Shown here piece after piece: positions 34,001 through 45,596 of a DNA stretch of 64,000 bases; the stretch's first letter is position 1, and the number at the start of each line of letters is the position of its first letter. The notes beneath the pieces were generated by a model that worked only from the letters and a program-made list of their open reading frames with translations, was not told where the DNA came from and ran no database searches. Origin of the DNA: Centrapalus pauciflorus (Eukaryota > Streptophyta > Magnoliopsida > Asterales > Asteraceae); the NCBI GenBank assembly GCA_020465985.1, contig JAANYP010005961.1:62001-126000 (forward strand). Reading direction: 5' to 3'. The translations under genes were made by a program, and so were the position numbers.

Positions 34001-37000
34001 TTTCTGAGGCTGCTGCAGAAATTCAGAATTCCTCTAAAACAGGGTTGAATTTGTTAAATAAATCTGCTGGGGATCTGTCCTTAACACCATCCAAGATGAA
34101 CATTGAACGAGGGAAATACGTTGATTCTTCGAACCATGGAAATGACTCTTCTAAAACAACCACAAGGAAAGACGTGTCACAGAAGTTAGAAATTGGTTAT
34201 CTGAATTTGTATAGCTTTGCTAGAGTGGCTTCATTGGTGGCTGGAGAATGGACTCGTAAACCTTCAGACAAGATCTCTCAAACGCCTACAAAATCACTGG
34301 AGGAATTGATTTTGGTACAAATGAAAGCCATCTCAAAGACACCTGTCGACTTCTGTTGGTCAAATATCCGGAATCTAAGTGTGGATGCCAGGAAAGAAAA
34401 ATGTGGGTGGTGCCTTGCGTGCAAATTTCCGACCGATGATGGAGATTGTCTATTTTTTATGAATAATGCTGCGGTCATGGAAAGTTTTACAAGTGACATA
34501 TTAGGTTTCGGTTCAAGAATAGACAGGAAAGATCGTCTTGTTGATGTCATGTGTCATATCATCTGCATTGAAGATCGCTTGCATGGTCTTTTGTTGGGGC
34601 CTTGGCTCAATCCTCATTTCCCTAAGCTTTATCGTAAAAGTTTTCTCGAGGCATCTGATATTGTTCCTGTTAAAGACCTGTTGCTCATGGTAATAATTTC
34701 TAGTTATTTGCTTGCATACTTCCTAGAACTGCAGTTGGTATATGTATGATCAATGATACACTTAACTTCTCATTTGGTCATGGACTTTAAAATCATTACT
34801 AAAACAATTGAACCTAATAAAGAAGTTGAAAAGTTTTTATAATGAATTATAAAAAGTTGCATGTTATAATGGTTTTCTGTGGTTGGATTGTATTGTTAAA
34901 TACTTAAATGACTTCTGAGATCCATTGACCAAATAAAATGGAGTAAAAGTGTGATGCAATTTATTGCAAATTACGAAAATTGTTTTTTTTTTTGTTAGTT
35001 TAGCATAGTAACATACATTACATATACCCTAATTCATACTTCAATAAACTATTAAATCTTGGATGTGTGACATCACATGCCAGCTTGTATTTGTTCTTTA
35101 TTTAGCACTTCAGAATAGGAGGTTCAAGATGATATATGATCCATTCTTCCCGTTGGTATAAATTCTAAAATTAAATAATAAATTTCTCTTGCCTCTGGGA
35201 GATTCCAGGTTTGAAATTTAGACAAGGTCAAGAGGTATCCATTTATAAAGGGCAAATTGCATAAAAAGGTAGCACTTTAGGTGGACTTCTATTTCAGGTT
35301 ATGAACTTTGTTTTGCCCCAAAAAGGAAAAATACTGTTTAAGGCAAGGAACTTGAAGTTTAAAGGTATGGGCTTTAAGTTTTTCTGGCTAAAGTTAACCA
35401 TCAGCTTTTCCTATTTTGGACAGTGGGTGTTGCCTAAAAGGTCTTTTTAAATTTACTACTTACGTTACGTACACATTATAAAGTTATGCTAAATGGAAAG
35501 AAACTGGAAATTCATTGCCTTAAATGTCATTTTGATGTTGGTTACCTGAAATAGAATTCAGCCTAGAAAGTATGTTAACTTATATATAATTTTGTTATTT
35601 ATAAACCGTCATTAACTATGTTGCATCAACTTCACCCGTAGCCAATTTTTTCCAACTTATAGATGTTTGCTTTCAGTTTCATAAAGATTTCTGCTTATGC
35701 TCTCCTACAAAGGAAATAATCGAAATTGAGGGTTCATGCTTCCCCATTTTCATATACTCTTGTATGAATAATTAACATGAAACCTATTGTCTAAAAAGAA
35801 ATGCAAGTAAACACCAGCTAAAAAGCTTAATATCTAGACCTAAGTTTATAATCTATATCACTTTCATAGATACCAAAAGTTGACATTACTTCTATCGTGC
35901 AATAACGATTGTCTTAGAATGAAAATTTGATTATTGTCTTGGATGTTGCTTTTTTAATGGTTTTTGAAGCATTTCACAAGATTTATGCTACTTTTGTGTT
36001 CAGTTAGAGTCCAATATTTGGTTACGTGCACTTTCGGATGAGTGGCTGAAACATGTGGATTCAGTGGTTACGGTGGGATCTGCTTCTCACATCATGATAG
36101 CTAAACATCGTATGCCCTCGAGAAACGTAGTTGGAAGGAAAAGATCCATGTCTTTGGGTTCAGAAACACATTCTTCGAAAAATGCATCCAGTGGACTGGG
36201 CCTGTTTTGGTGGAGGGGTGGTAGACTTACGAGGCAGCTTTATAACTGGAAGGTTTTGCCTCGCTCTCTGGCTTGCAAAGCTGCTCGGAAAGGTTGTGAT
36301 CGAATTAACATGATTCTGTACTTTTGATTTATTCAGAACATTTCATTCTTAGTTTTCAATTTTTTAGGTGGGGGCAAGAAGATTGATGGTATATTATATC
36401 TTGAGAATTCCGATTTTCCAAAGAGAAGCAAAGCTCTTGCCTGGCGTGCTGCTGTTGAGTCAGCAGTTACGGTGGAACAACTTGCTCTTCAGGTATCTTT
36501 TGAATAAAGTGTGAACAGCTTTAATGATTTTTAGTTTCTTGGAATTTTATAAGTGGCAAATTTGACCTATTTACCTATGATCCAGTTGCATTGGTTATGT
36601 TTAATCTATAATAGTTCAAAGTGTAAAAGGGAAATGGGTCAAAAGTCGGCTATAAAATCATTTCTCAGAAGATTAGATTATTATTGATATAATTTGTCAC
36701 TAATCATACTTAACACATTAATTATTCACAATTTTTTATAGTAAAAGGATGAAAGATGGTTGCAGGTCAAGCCGGCGGCCTTTACCATGAAATTGCATGT
36801 ATTGACCCATTGCACAATCCGTCCATTATGCCACCTCTAAAAGAAATTAACGTGTGTGTGTGTGTTTTTATAAATTTAAAGATTTAGTTGATTAGCTGTT
36901 GTACTTCTTTTTCTTTCTCAGGTTAGGGAACTTGATGCAAACATTAAATGGGAAGAAATCGAGAACACGAGTCATCTCGCAAAGATGGATAAGGAATCTA

Positions 37001-39542
37001 TAAAGTCAATGAGGTCATTTAAAAAGGCTATAGTCCGACGCAAATCTTCAGAAGGCACTGCTGTGAAATATCTTCTAGATTTTGGCAAGAGAAGATTTAT
37101 ACCTGATCCTGTCGTAAAACATGGATCTAAGCTCGAAGATTCATCGAGTGGAAGGAAGAAGTATTGGGTCGAAGAGTCGTATGTTCCATTGTTTCTTTTA
37201 AAAGGGTTTGAAGACAGAAGAATTGCATTCAAGTCCAGTAAGATGAGTCCAGGTAAGCTTCCAGTTATCAAAAGAGTGGTGAAGCCCTCAAACAATGTAG
37301 GTTTCTCATACCTATTCTCAAAAGCTGAAAAACCGGAATATCATCAATGTGGGCATTGCAATAAAGACGTTCCTATCAGGTACTATGTTGTTCCTACACT
37401 ATGCATTGTCATATTTGTTTATTATAAAGAAAAAGGAATCAGTCTAACTTGACTGTCAAAACAAAATTGTATAACGTTTTTCATTGATCTTGGATGTAAG
37501 AGCACAGAACAAGGCGTTCTTGTAGTACAAAGGGATGTATCTGTTAAATGATCTGATTTCAATACCCAAGTCTAGTGATTAGATAGAACTATAGAAGGCA
37601 CAATTTTTTATGGAAAGAGGACGGGGGATCCAAGAATAGAAGTTTAGAACTTCGAAGATGTGCAGTTTGTACATTTTTGAGATATTAATAACAAAGGTTA
37701 ATCATATAGTTTTAAGGGACTCTTTTGGTAAGAATTTTGTCCACTTATACCTCCTCTTCCAGTTACAAAAGTTTTGATTCCTTTTAGTGTCTTGCTGATT
37801 TATTCCTTGCTTCTTAGAAACAAAATTAGGATCTCTTTGACTTAGCAGAGCATGTATTTGGTCAAAAAATTTCGGTATTTTGTGTAATATGTTTATGCCA
37901 ATTATAGTATTTGCACTGTAGTTGTATTAATGTCATCTTTTTGTTTTTTGTTTTGTAATGCAGGGATGCCGTAAGCTGCGAATATTGTGAAGGTAAATAG
38001 TTTCTACACTAGTCTGAGTAGTCTCCTCTTTCTGCACTTTGTTAGGAATATGTATGTCAATTTTCTTATGGTTACATGGAGGCATGTCCACAACACTAAT
38101 CGATATCTGGTGATTTATATATCCAGGTTTTTTCCATAAAAGACATGCGAGGAAGATCACTGGAGGCGTAAATGCGAATTGTACGTACTCCTGCCACAAA
38201 TGCCATGTTGGCGAATCGGTAAAGGTCAGGCCCAAGAAAGGGAAATTGCATTCTTGGAAGTCCAAGAAAACCTCGAAAGCTGTAAAGCCAACAAAGTCAA
38301 AAATCAGTAAAAAGGCTGGCGAAGGAAAGCAAGTAGGACAACAAGCCAAAGGTAAAAGCGTTGTTGTACCTCTACGAAGATCTGCTCGGACGGCTAAAAT
38401 TGTTTCATTACAAAGTAAAAAGAAGCAAGTGAAGAAAAAGAAAAAACCAAAGTCCGGCGGGAAAAAGAAGAAGCAATTGAAATCTATCGATAAGAAGATC
38501 GAACATGACCTTGCCTATGAAGTGAAACAAACTACACGCAAACGTGGAAGACCAAGAAAAATAAAGAAGGAAAATATTTTTCAGAAGAAGAGATCACAAG
38601 CACATTATAGTTATTGGCTCAACGGACTCTTTCTGTCCAGAAAGCCTGAGGATGAACGTATTATGGATTTTCAAACAAGGAATCATCTTGTGCCGTTTGG
38701 ACAGTTAGCTTCCATAGCCAGTCAACCTAAATGTTGTCTTTGTCATGAAGTGGAATTCAAGTCATCGTTAAATTATATCAGTTGCGACACCTGTGCAGGT
38801 ATCTATAAACCCTCCTCGGTGGTAAATGTGTTTCATCATGTAAGAGTTCTGATTATTTGATTTATTCATTGCAGAATGGTACCATGGGGATGCTTTCGGG
38901 CTTAAAGATGAACGCATTGGGATGGTTATTGGCTTTAAGTGCCATAAGTGTCGTCAGAGGGCCCCACCCGTCTGCCCCCACTTACATCCAGTAAGCGATG
39001 AGTCAAATTTGGGTCAACAAAAGGTATCAAGTGAAGTACTTTTGGAGCATAAATCCGATACCATTAACAAGGCTTCTACAAAGCAACCACCTACAGAAAC
39101 TGTACCTGGTTTTAAAGAAGACGATGCAGAAGATGCACGAAATGGCCTCGGGTCTACTATTTTGGAGCAGAGTATTGTACCTGGTTCTAAAGAAGATGGT
39201 GCAGAAAATGGGCCTATTGTAGAGCGAAGTAATGATACTCAAAACTCTGGAGATCATTACATTGATACTTCTGAAAAGGAAAATTCGTTACCACATAAAG
39301 GCGATGATGCGCAAAATGGGATAGAGTCGGGTGTTATGGAGTCAAGGGTAGCAAGTGAAGATGCTGACATGATGGATTTGAGGCCAACAGACACATTGAT
39401 GGCTGGAGGCATGTTGGATCAGGACAAGGGTTTTTCTGAAAAGGAAAGTTTGTTGCCGGATAACGTCCTCAACTTTGGCTCTTTCGAACCAAAAGAATCA
39501 GATGCTGCTTGTGGTGGTGAGTTGGTAGATAAACAAGTTTAG
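31062..39542 (+). CDS. Tudor-DDT-PHD-WHIM chromatin protein (PTM-like), nine exons
   Basis: Exons by GT-AG sites and frame: 31062-32449, 32826-33431, 33756-34689, 36004-36292, 36368-36492, 36922-37379, 37964-37992, 38127-38798, 38875-39542. They sum to 5,169 bp, giving 1,722 aa in one frame. The start is the ATG of MEFVGRTVTKAFKGFG; the frame upstream opens with GTG. Domains: Tudor-like (1-55, YEDGDSEEID); acidic linker with LDLN repeats; basic patch; DDT from about 389 (LPVLDLFSVYAFLRSF) into exon 2; PHD finger about 583-632 (CCLCKMDGNLICCDGCPAAFH); WHIM-type DLLGVDPHGRLYYSSCGYLL; two more PHD-like fingers near 1257-1300 and 1478-1530; Lys-rich segment near 1330-1430; acidic tail. DDT-WHIM proteins bind ISWI remodellers and PHD fingers read histone H3 (family knowledge). 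Arabidopsis PTM has membrane segments; I see none here. A nuclear chromatin role is inferred. Confidence 0.9.
34690..36003 (+). other. Intron 3 of the DDT-PHD gene (1.3 kb)
   Basis: The longest intron of this gene, ATG/GTAATA to TTCAG/TTAGAG. The hydrophobic stretch read through the donor (IISSYLLAYFL) is intronic, not a membrane domain. No transposon boundary recognised. Confidence 0.8.
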
Positions 39543-39775
39543 TCTACAAATTTAGCATTAAACGTCCAATCAGTGCTTTGACTAATGAGATGGATGTGTT
39601 ACCGTCGGGTTTATTTGTTCGACATATTCTTCCATTGAGTTTTTAGAAAACACTCAAGTCATTAAACATGATGATTATCTAGTCTTTGATGTTTTAGTCT
39701 TTTACAGAAAGTTCTTTGGTATGCAATTTTCATGAGGATCTGCAACTTTGTTTTAGTCTATCAATCATCATTTTA

Positions 39776-40054
39776 GGTTGTGTTTGGTAAAGAAAAGAAA
39801 TAAGGATAAAATTAATGGTTTTTTAGATTATGAAATTTGAAAATATAATAATCATGTGTTTATTGTAATTATTTTTACTAAATTTTAGTTTTTGCTTAAT
39901 TCTCCATCATTGCTAGAAAAACGAAACATTTGAATTTTAACATATATATTGATACAACTTGAGAATTCAATAGAGAATTTATATACGCACTCTAAATCTT
40001 TTAACTAATATTTGTTTTCATTGCTGTTCGATTCTTTCTGCCAAACACAACTTT
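39776..40054. mobile_element. MITE-like element with GTTGTGTTTGG ends
   Basis: Left end ggttgtgtttggtaaagaaa and right end ttctgccaaacacaac are inverted, about 280 bp apart. No clear target duplication. It lies about 230 bp after the stop of the DDT-PHD gene. Confidence 0.5.
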
Positions 40055-40157
40055 CGATTATTTTGTTTTAGTAGTCTGTTGTTGACCATCATTTTCAGTT
40101 TTATTTTGCATAACTTGGTTACATTAACTTCTATTGTGACACAATTTTACACTAACA

Positions 40158-40284
40158 CTGTGTTTGGTACATAGAAATAAAGCTAGGAAAATGAAAATAA
40201 GAGGAATTCCCATGTTAACAAACATGAGAATTCTCCTTATTTCCATTTCCCTAACCATAAATCTCTGTACCAAACACACCATAA
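40158..40284. mobile_element. Small stem-loop MITE (~127 bp)
   Basis: Near-perfect foldback: tgtgtttggtacatagaaat ... aaataagaggaattc, loop, gagaattctccttattt ... ctctgtaccaaacaca. It would form a hairpin over almost its whole length. Confidence 0.7.
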
Positions 40285-40606
40285 TATGCTAATATTAATA
40301 TATTGGTTTTTTATGATTATTAAATCTAATTGAACTATAAAGCAATAGAGATGGAAAGTAGAGCTATCCACCAGTAACGACGTGACAGATTTATAATAAT
40401 TTTCATAAGGGTCAATTTTTCATAATGTTAGTGTTAATCGTTCTGATTCAATTTTTCGAGATTTTGAATTTCATTATTTTATTGATGTTTTATCCAAAAA
40501 TATGTTTATTACTCCATAATAACAATCTTTTCTACTGTTATAGGTTAACCAAACACCCAAATTAAGATTAAGTATATATTTGGCCAGCCAACTATCATAT
40601 GCATAT

Positions 40607-40780
40607 TACCAGAGGGTCTTTGGCCTAGCGGTAAGTGGGTGAAGATATAAGTAAAAGGTCACAGGTTCGACTCCTGTCGGAGGCAAATTGAATTATAGGT
40701 GGAGAAAGTAAGTCTTGTGATAAAAAGAAATAGTTTAGGAGTAGGGATATGATAGTTTGCCGTTAAAAAAAAAAAAACAC
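40607..40780 (+). mobile_element. tRNA-derived SINE
   Basis: The head has an RNA polymerase III A box (tggcctagcgg, 40620-40630) and B box (ggttcgactcc, 40663-40673) in tRNA-like spacing. A ~70-bp unrelated body and a 13-bp poly-A follow. Flanks TATCATATGCATAT (40593-40606) and TGTCATATACATAT (40781-40794) are a likely target duplication (12 of 14). It is not a working tRNA gene: the acceptor ends do not pair and there is a non-tRNA body. Confidence 0.82.
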
Positions 40781-41416
40781 TGTCATATACATATACATTT
40801 AGAACCTAAATTACGAACCAAACGTCACTTGCAAATTGAACCAGACTCGCTTACAAAGACGAATGACTGAAGACACCAGAAAACTTTTCTTCATATATAA
40901 CATGCAAATTCTCTCATAATATGTTAAATATAAGTATATTACATACTATTATACCAATGTCAAACAAAGGTTACCTGAACCGCATAAACGAAAATTTCCA
41001 TTATGTTTATATACCTTACATGCATAAAAAAGACACCAAGAGATGTAACCATATTATAAGGTGCAAAAACAAACAGTGAAAGCAAGGTTCCATTCTGAAT
41101 TGTCACCGATGCTATCTTCTTTCCTGAAACACAAAAAGGTTAACAGAATGTTTGGTTTGATCCCAAGCTGGAAATACAACAAATGGTGAGGATGTGAAAA
41201 AAAAAAAAAAAAACATACCTTCCCTGCTAACCTGGTATTCTGTCTTTTCCAATAGTTTCAACCACCAAATCGTTTACATTTACTCGACGTAAACAAAAGA
41301 AAATTAAAACAATGATTTTTTTGGAAAACTGAACTTTATAAAGAGATCAAGCCCACTTCAAGTTAAAATTGCAATTTTCTCCCATTTGGTCGTTCAATAC
41401 GCTTGGTGAAGACTTA

Positions 41417-41667
41417 GGGGGCGTTTGGTTCGCGGATTTCCTGTGATTCCCTGGGATTTGCATTTAAAATCCTGTGTTTGGTTCGCGGATTTCCTGCCCC
41501 CAGGATTTTAAATCCCAGTTACCTTGCATTTTTCAGATTAACATATTTTCCCTAAAAGATAATGTAGATTCTTTGACAAAATCCTGACAAATGCAAATGC
41601 TGCATAATGCAAATCATTTGACAAAATGCAAATCCCAAAGAAAAAAATATACGAACCAAACGCCCCC
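41417..41667. mobile_element. Tourist/PIF-Harbinger-like MITE, copy 2 (251 bp)
   Basis: Ends GGGGGCGTTTGGTTCG and CGAACCAAACGCCCCC, with TTA on both sides (41414-41416, 41668-41670). Same family as 19823-20138, with a shorter middle. Confidence 0.88.
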
Positions 41668-41837
41668 TTAAAATTTCCTCAATTAAACAGAAGAGAGAAA
41701 TTTTAATAGATCTAGAACATGTATACCAAGTAGTGAATGACAAACGAAAAGCATAAAAAATAGCACTCAAATTGGCATATGTTGCATAAAAGAAAGGGTA
41801 ATGGCTAATGCCTCACTTTCGCTATCTTCACCTGCAG

Positions 41838-41870
41838 GTATGCATATCTTGGATTGTTTGACTCTGAAAT
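41838..41870 (+). pseudogene. AP2-domain exon scrap, plus strand
   Basis: After a splice-acceptor-like cacctgcag, one frame reads YAYLGLFDSEI, the start of the YLGLFD segment of the second AP2 domain of APETALA2-like genes. It then drifts (IGSP). No neighbouring AP2 exons were found. A related scrap is at 42834-42886 on the other strand. Confidence 0.45.
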
Positions 41871-42833
41871 TATTGGGTCCCCATGATCAAACAAAAGAAG
41901 AAACCCCATGATTTAGGATAAAATGCATGAGATAAAGAAAAGAGGAAACCCAATGATTTAGTTTGTTAAAAGCGAAAGCAGCCCACATTGTCGATAACTT
42001 CAACAACAAATAACAATGATCTTATATTCTGAAATACATTATTAAGTTAGTAAAGCATAAAACACAAACAAACATTTATTATGAGCAATTGCTTAAGTTT
42101 TACCTTCAAAGCCAGCTCTAGTCTAGAACTTTCACAAAAGCATTTAAGCTAAGAGATTTTTTCTCGTGTATTAAAATTAAAGAGTCGTCAAATTCCTGTA
42201 AAAGAGAGATTGTCAGGAAACTTTCATACCCAAAAACAGATTATGCAGAAAATAAGACAACAATGGCTATAGACAGTAACAATACAAACAAATTGGTCAC
42301 CCTATAGGCAAATTAATGACCCACAAATAAGAACTACTGGAAGAGTTTTAGTGCTTAGACATTTTTGGTTCATGTATCCTATGTCCAACTTCATTCCCTC
42401 ACCCACTTCAACTTTATTGTGAAGTGTTTTGCCATCCTATAATATATTTCATCCGACAAACCCAAAATGATCAATTTTTTTCAAAAACAAAAATATTAAC
42501 AAATATCAATGATATGGCATTAAGTGATATATTTGTTGAAACTACATATTTTTCTTAGATCAAAAGCTTCTGAAACTGACTTCTAGTTCTTCAGATTCTA
42601 AAGTAGTTGGCCTTGTAATAAGTTTAGAGTCATACATAAACACAAGATTTAGCTCCCCTTCATATGAGTTGGGCTCAAAGTTAATGACTACTACTCTTCC
42701 ATTGCACTTTATAGCAGCCTTGTCCTTAACCCTTACCAATTAGAAACAATAACACAACTATATATGAAGAATAGTCGAATAGATTAACCAATAACAAAAG
42801 AAAGGATACCAAAATGTACAGGAAGCCAGGAAC
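41871..42833. other. Non-coding DNA between the AP2 scraps
   Basis: AT-rich, no ORF or repeat boundary recognised. Confidence 0.4.
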
Positions 42834-42886
42834 CTTGCTGCTTTAACTTCAGAGTCAAATAATCCAAGATAAATGTAGTAATGTAC
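42834..42886 (-). pseudogene. AP2-domain exon scrap, minus strand (53 bp)
   Basis: Bounded by cacctgcag/ and /gttcctg, it reads VHYYIYLGLFDSEVKAAR. The second AP2 domain of APETALA2/AINTEGUMENTA-type proteins has YIYLGLFDSEVEAAR at this point. Size and splice-like borders fit one exon. The exons that should follow (AYDKAAIKCNG and so on) were not seen, so this is a gene fragment, perhaps moved by a transposon. Confidence 0.55.
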
Positions 42887-43019
42887 CTGCAGGTGAAAAA
42901 TGCTGCATGGAAAACAGAAAGTGCCACACAACCTCAAAATAGATATTTTGGCCCAAACACCTTCTAAGATGAATATTTTTTTGAAGTTGTTAAATAAAAA
43001 TAATATTAATAAAATTCTC

Positions 43020-43345
43020 CCCTCCCTATCCCAAAAAGAGCCTCTGCAACAGGAACACAGTTGACGACTGGCATTGGAGGACTGATCAGAACCCAAGAAG
43101 AACCTCCACAACAGCAAAAGTTGATGACTGGGACTAGGGGACCAATCACTGGAACCCAAGAGGTACTGGCTCAACCATCAGCATCAGGCAACCACATCAA
43201 TAATCTTGATCAACACCAAACCAATGTTACTGTTTTGGAACAGGCCCAACCATCTCCATCAGGCAATCACAACAACAATCTTGATCAACCCCAAACCGAT
43301 GTTACTGTTTTGGTTCAGGCCAACCATCTGCATCAGGCAATCACA
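43020..43345 (+). pseudogene. Unrecognised coding-like stretch with 75-bp tandem repeat
   Basis: A frame rich in Gln, Thr, Gly and Asn (TGTRGPITGTQEV) contains a 75-bp (25-aa) direct repeat: 43168-43242, 43243-43317 and a partial third from 43318 that has lost one base. The repeat reads (A)QPS(A/P)SGNH, NNLDQ, QT(N/D)VTVL. The open frame at 43061 starts with TTG, not ATG. I do not recognise a family; it could be a decayed transposon gene. Confidence 0.35.
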
Positions 43346-44339
43346 TAAGAGGAAGGCCTAGGACAGCTACACATTGAGTATCTAAAGACAAATTCTGATA
43401 AGCTGGTGAAAAAAAAACTCAACCTTAGATACATGATATGACGTGTAACGTTGGTACGACTTTGCATAATCAGATTCATTTATATGAGAGAGTATAAATG
43501 TTGTGGCTATGGGACAGTAATGCCAACAGCGGAGGTGTGCAACGGCGATCATAGATGGCCAGCGATGGTACATTCTAAGCAACAGGTGGGACAGCAGTTG
43601 ATCATCGGTGACAGCATGGCAACCAGGGGCTACATGGAGACAATAAGCACAGGAGGAGGCTGGCCAATGGATCCAGTGAAATGCCCCAAAATAAGTGAAA
43701 GCAACTTCTTAAAACTTTATTACTTTCTATTAAATACTCTTCTAATACATCACACACAGACATGTATCCCTAGAAGTGCTTTTTTCAAAAAGAAAAGAAA
43801 GAACCAAATACAACTCAAGTTATTGAATCTAGATAATATGTTCTATACAGATAATTAGATAGATAAACAAGAAAAATGTTATAGGATAGCAACGAAGTTT
43901 AACTTAATTATACTCTTTGTCATTGATCTATATCATAAAAAATACAAATGATATAATACAGAATGTTTGAATCACTAGAAAACTACGGGTGGAACTGTCT
44001 ATCTATGTTTCATGACATACAATGTACAAAAACGCATGCTACATAAAACAAACCAAGGTGAAAATTTGTTGCTATTCTATGACATTTTCTAAAAGGCTTG
44101 AAACATCATCAAACACGCTATGCAGTTATCGCGGTCAAAAATCAAATAGCGATCAAGTATGGTATGCAGTTACCGCTGTAGCAACGCTATAGCACTGCTA
44201 TTAACTGCCTAGCAAACATGTCATGGATGATTACACTCAGTTTTGTAACAAGTATGGTTACATGTAAATCAACCATTATTCCTTGTATAATTCCATTGAA
44301 ATTTCAATACAACTTACCATATAAGTATGTAACAGAATG
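43346..44339. other. Non-coding, 3' of the PORR gene
   Basis: Probably includes the 3' untranslated region of the minus-strand PORR gene. tatcgcggtcaaaaatc and ttaccgctgtagcaacgc near 44130-44185 look like transposon remnants. No intact gene. Confidence 0.4.
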
Positions 44340-45596
44340 CTAATCGCACAATTGGAAATAATGAGCAGTATCATCGGAAAAGTAATCCGAATACAAACCA
44401 CCCTCTGATGATTCCTTGCTGGATTTAAGCCCGTTTTCACAAGATTCATCTTCACTAAAATTTGCAGCAATTTGTTTCTTATACAACCCCCTGCTCCTAT
44501 TCAGAAATCCTTCCTTCATCAAACAACCAAATCTATCCCTGATTTCAGAGATCGGGTGTTTGTGAACAAGCTGATGACGATTGTAAGCCTCCCGCAAAAC
44601 CACAGTCTGAGTGTTGTTTTTCTTCGAAATATAGAAAATTCCTGGATGACGCTCAAAAACCTTGGTGAACTTCTGAGGAAGAGCCAGTGGTTCTCGAAGA
44701 TTACTAACATTCTGGCGCTCGGTTTTCTTTTGTACCGTAAGGTGCAAAAGCTCATGAAACACTCCCACAATTCTCTTTTCAGAAACATCCGTTCGGGGAT
44801 CCAAATGGCTTGAATCGGAGTAAGGCGATGTATACGGTAGCCTCTGCCACTCATCCAACCAACTGATGGATTTCCGTTTTAACCCATATCCTCTAGGAAA
44901 TCCAACAGGAAAAGCTAATCTACGAGCTAGGACATCTTCTTCCTTTCCTTGCGAAAGAGCATCTATTTCTAATTGCGAAATGGCAAGCTCATGGGATCGA
45001 GATATAAGCTTTAACGCAACACGATTATCAGGAAGGCGAGTTAAAGAAAATAAATCCATGTAATTTGGAATGAAAGACTCAACATAATCATAAGGCAAAC
45101 CCAGATCCCATTTCAACTGATCTATCGTTGGTAAAGGAAGGATCATATCTTTAGTGAGCATAAGAAGCTTACAAACCCTATTGACGTAATCCTTTTCATC
45201 TTGTCGAAAAATCTCGATCGATTCTTGAAATAATGTCATAGCATCTGGGGTCAATCTAAACCAAGGAACAAGTGTACCACCACTATCAGGAACATGAAAT
45301 TCATCAAAAATATTTGGGTATTTTCTCATAAATGTGGAAACTTTGAGGTCACGGGGAAGACCCAATTGGCCTCTCCGGCGACCGGAAAGTCGGTAGATGG
45401 GGACACAACCACCAGGGACTGCCGCTATAATCGATACAACAACCCAGGCTGCTTTGATTTCTCTTTCACCTGTTACAACAGCATCTAGTACATTGTCTTT
45501 TACCCATTTTAGTTTCACATTAACTAAACTGTACCTTTGGTTGTGTCTAAACCCTAATTTACAATTTTTTCCACAACCCAAAATCCAACGGATCAT
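44340..45596 (-). CDS. PORR-domain organelle RNA-binding protein (WTF family)
   Basis: Intronless 418-aa protein from the ATG at 45596 to TAG at 44340. The first ~25 residues (MIRWILGCGKNCKLGF) are basic with no acidic residue, as in a mitochondrial or plastid presequence. The plant organelle RNA recognition (PORR) domain follows, about 27-350: VKLKWVKDNVLDAVV, GQLGLPRDLKVSTFMRKYP, LCKLLMLTKDMILPL, DQLKWDLGLPYDYVESF, then PYTSPYSD and GVFHELLHLTVQKKTER, FERHPGIFYIS. The acidic tail is less conserved. Members such as maize WTF1 and Arabidopsis WTF9 bind RNA and help splice group II introns in chloroplasts or mitochondria. The specific target cannot be told here. No lesion seen; no neighbour shares its function. 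Confidence 0.92.
   Translation of the reverse strand: MIRWILGCGKNCKLGFRHNQRYSLVNVKLKWVKDNVLDAVVTGEREIKAAWVVVSIIAAVPGGCVPIYRLSGRRRGQLGLPRDLKVSTFMRKYPNIFDEFHVPDSGGTLVPWFRLTPDAMTLFQESIEIFRQDEKDYVNRVCKLLMLTKDMILPLPTIDQLKWDLGLPYDYVESFIPNYMDLFSLTRLPDNRVALKLISRSHELAISQLEIDALSQGKEEDVLARRLAFPVGFPRGYGLKRKSISWLDEWQRLPYTSPYSDSSHLDPRTDVSEKRIVGVFHELLHLTVQKKTERQNVSNLREPLALPQKFTKVFERHPGIFYISKKNNTQTVVLREAYNRHQLVHKHPISEIRDRFGCLMKEGFLNRSRGLYKKQIAANFSEDESCENGLKSSKESSEGGLYSDYFSDDTAHYFQLCD

Noticed and set aside
34690..34749. Hydrophobic segment as a membrane span of the DDT-PHD protein
   Set aside because: It lies beyond a good GT donor, and the next exon at 36004 joins in frame without it.
40612..40685. A functional tRNA gene
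   Set aside because: A and B boxes are present, but the acceptor stem does not pair, and a body, a poly-A and a target duplication follow, so it is a SINE.
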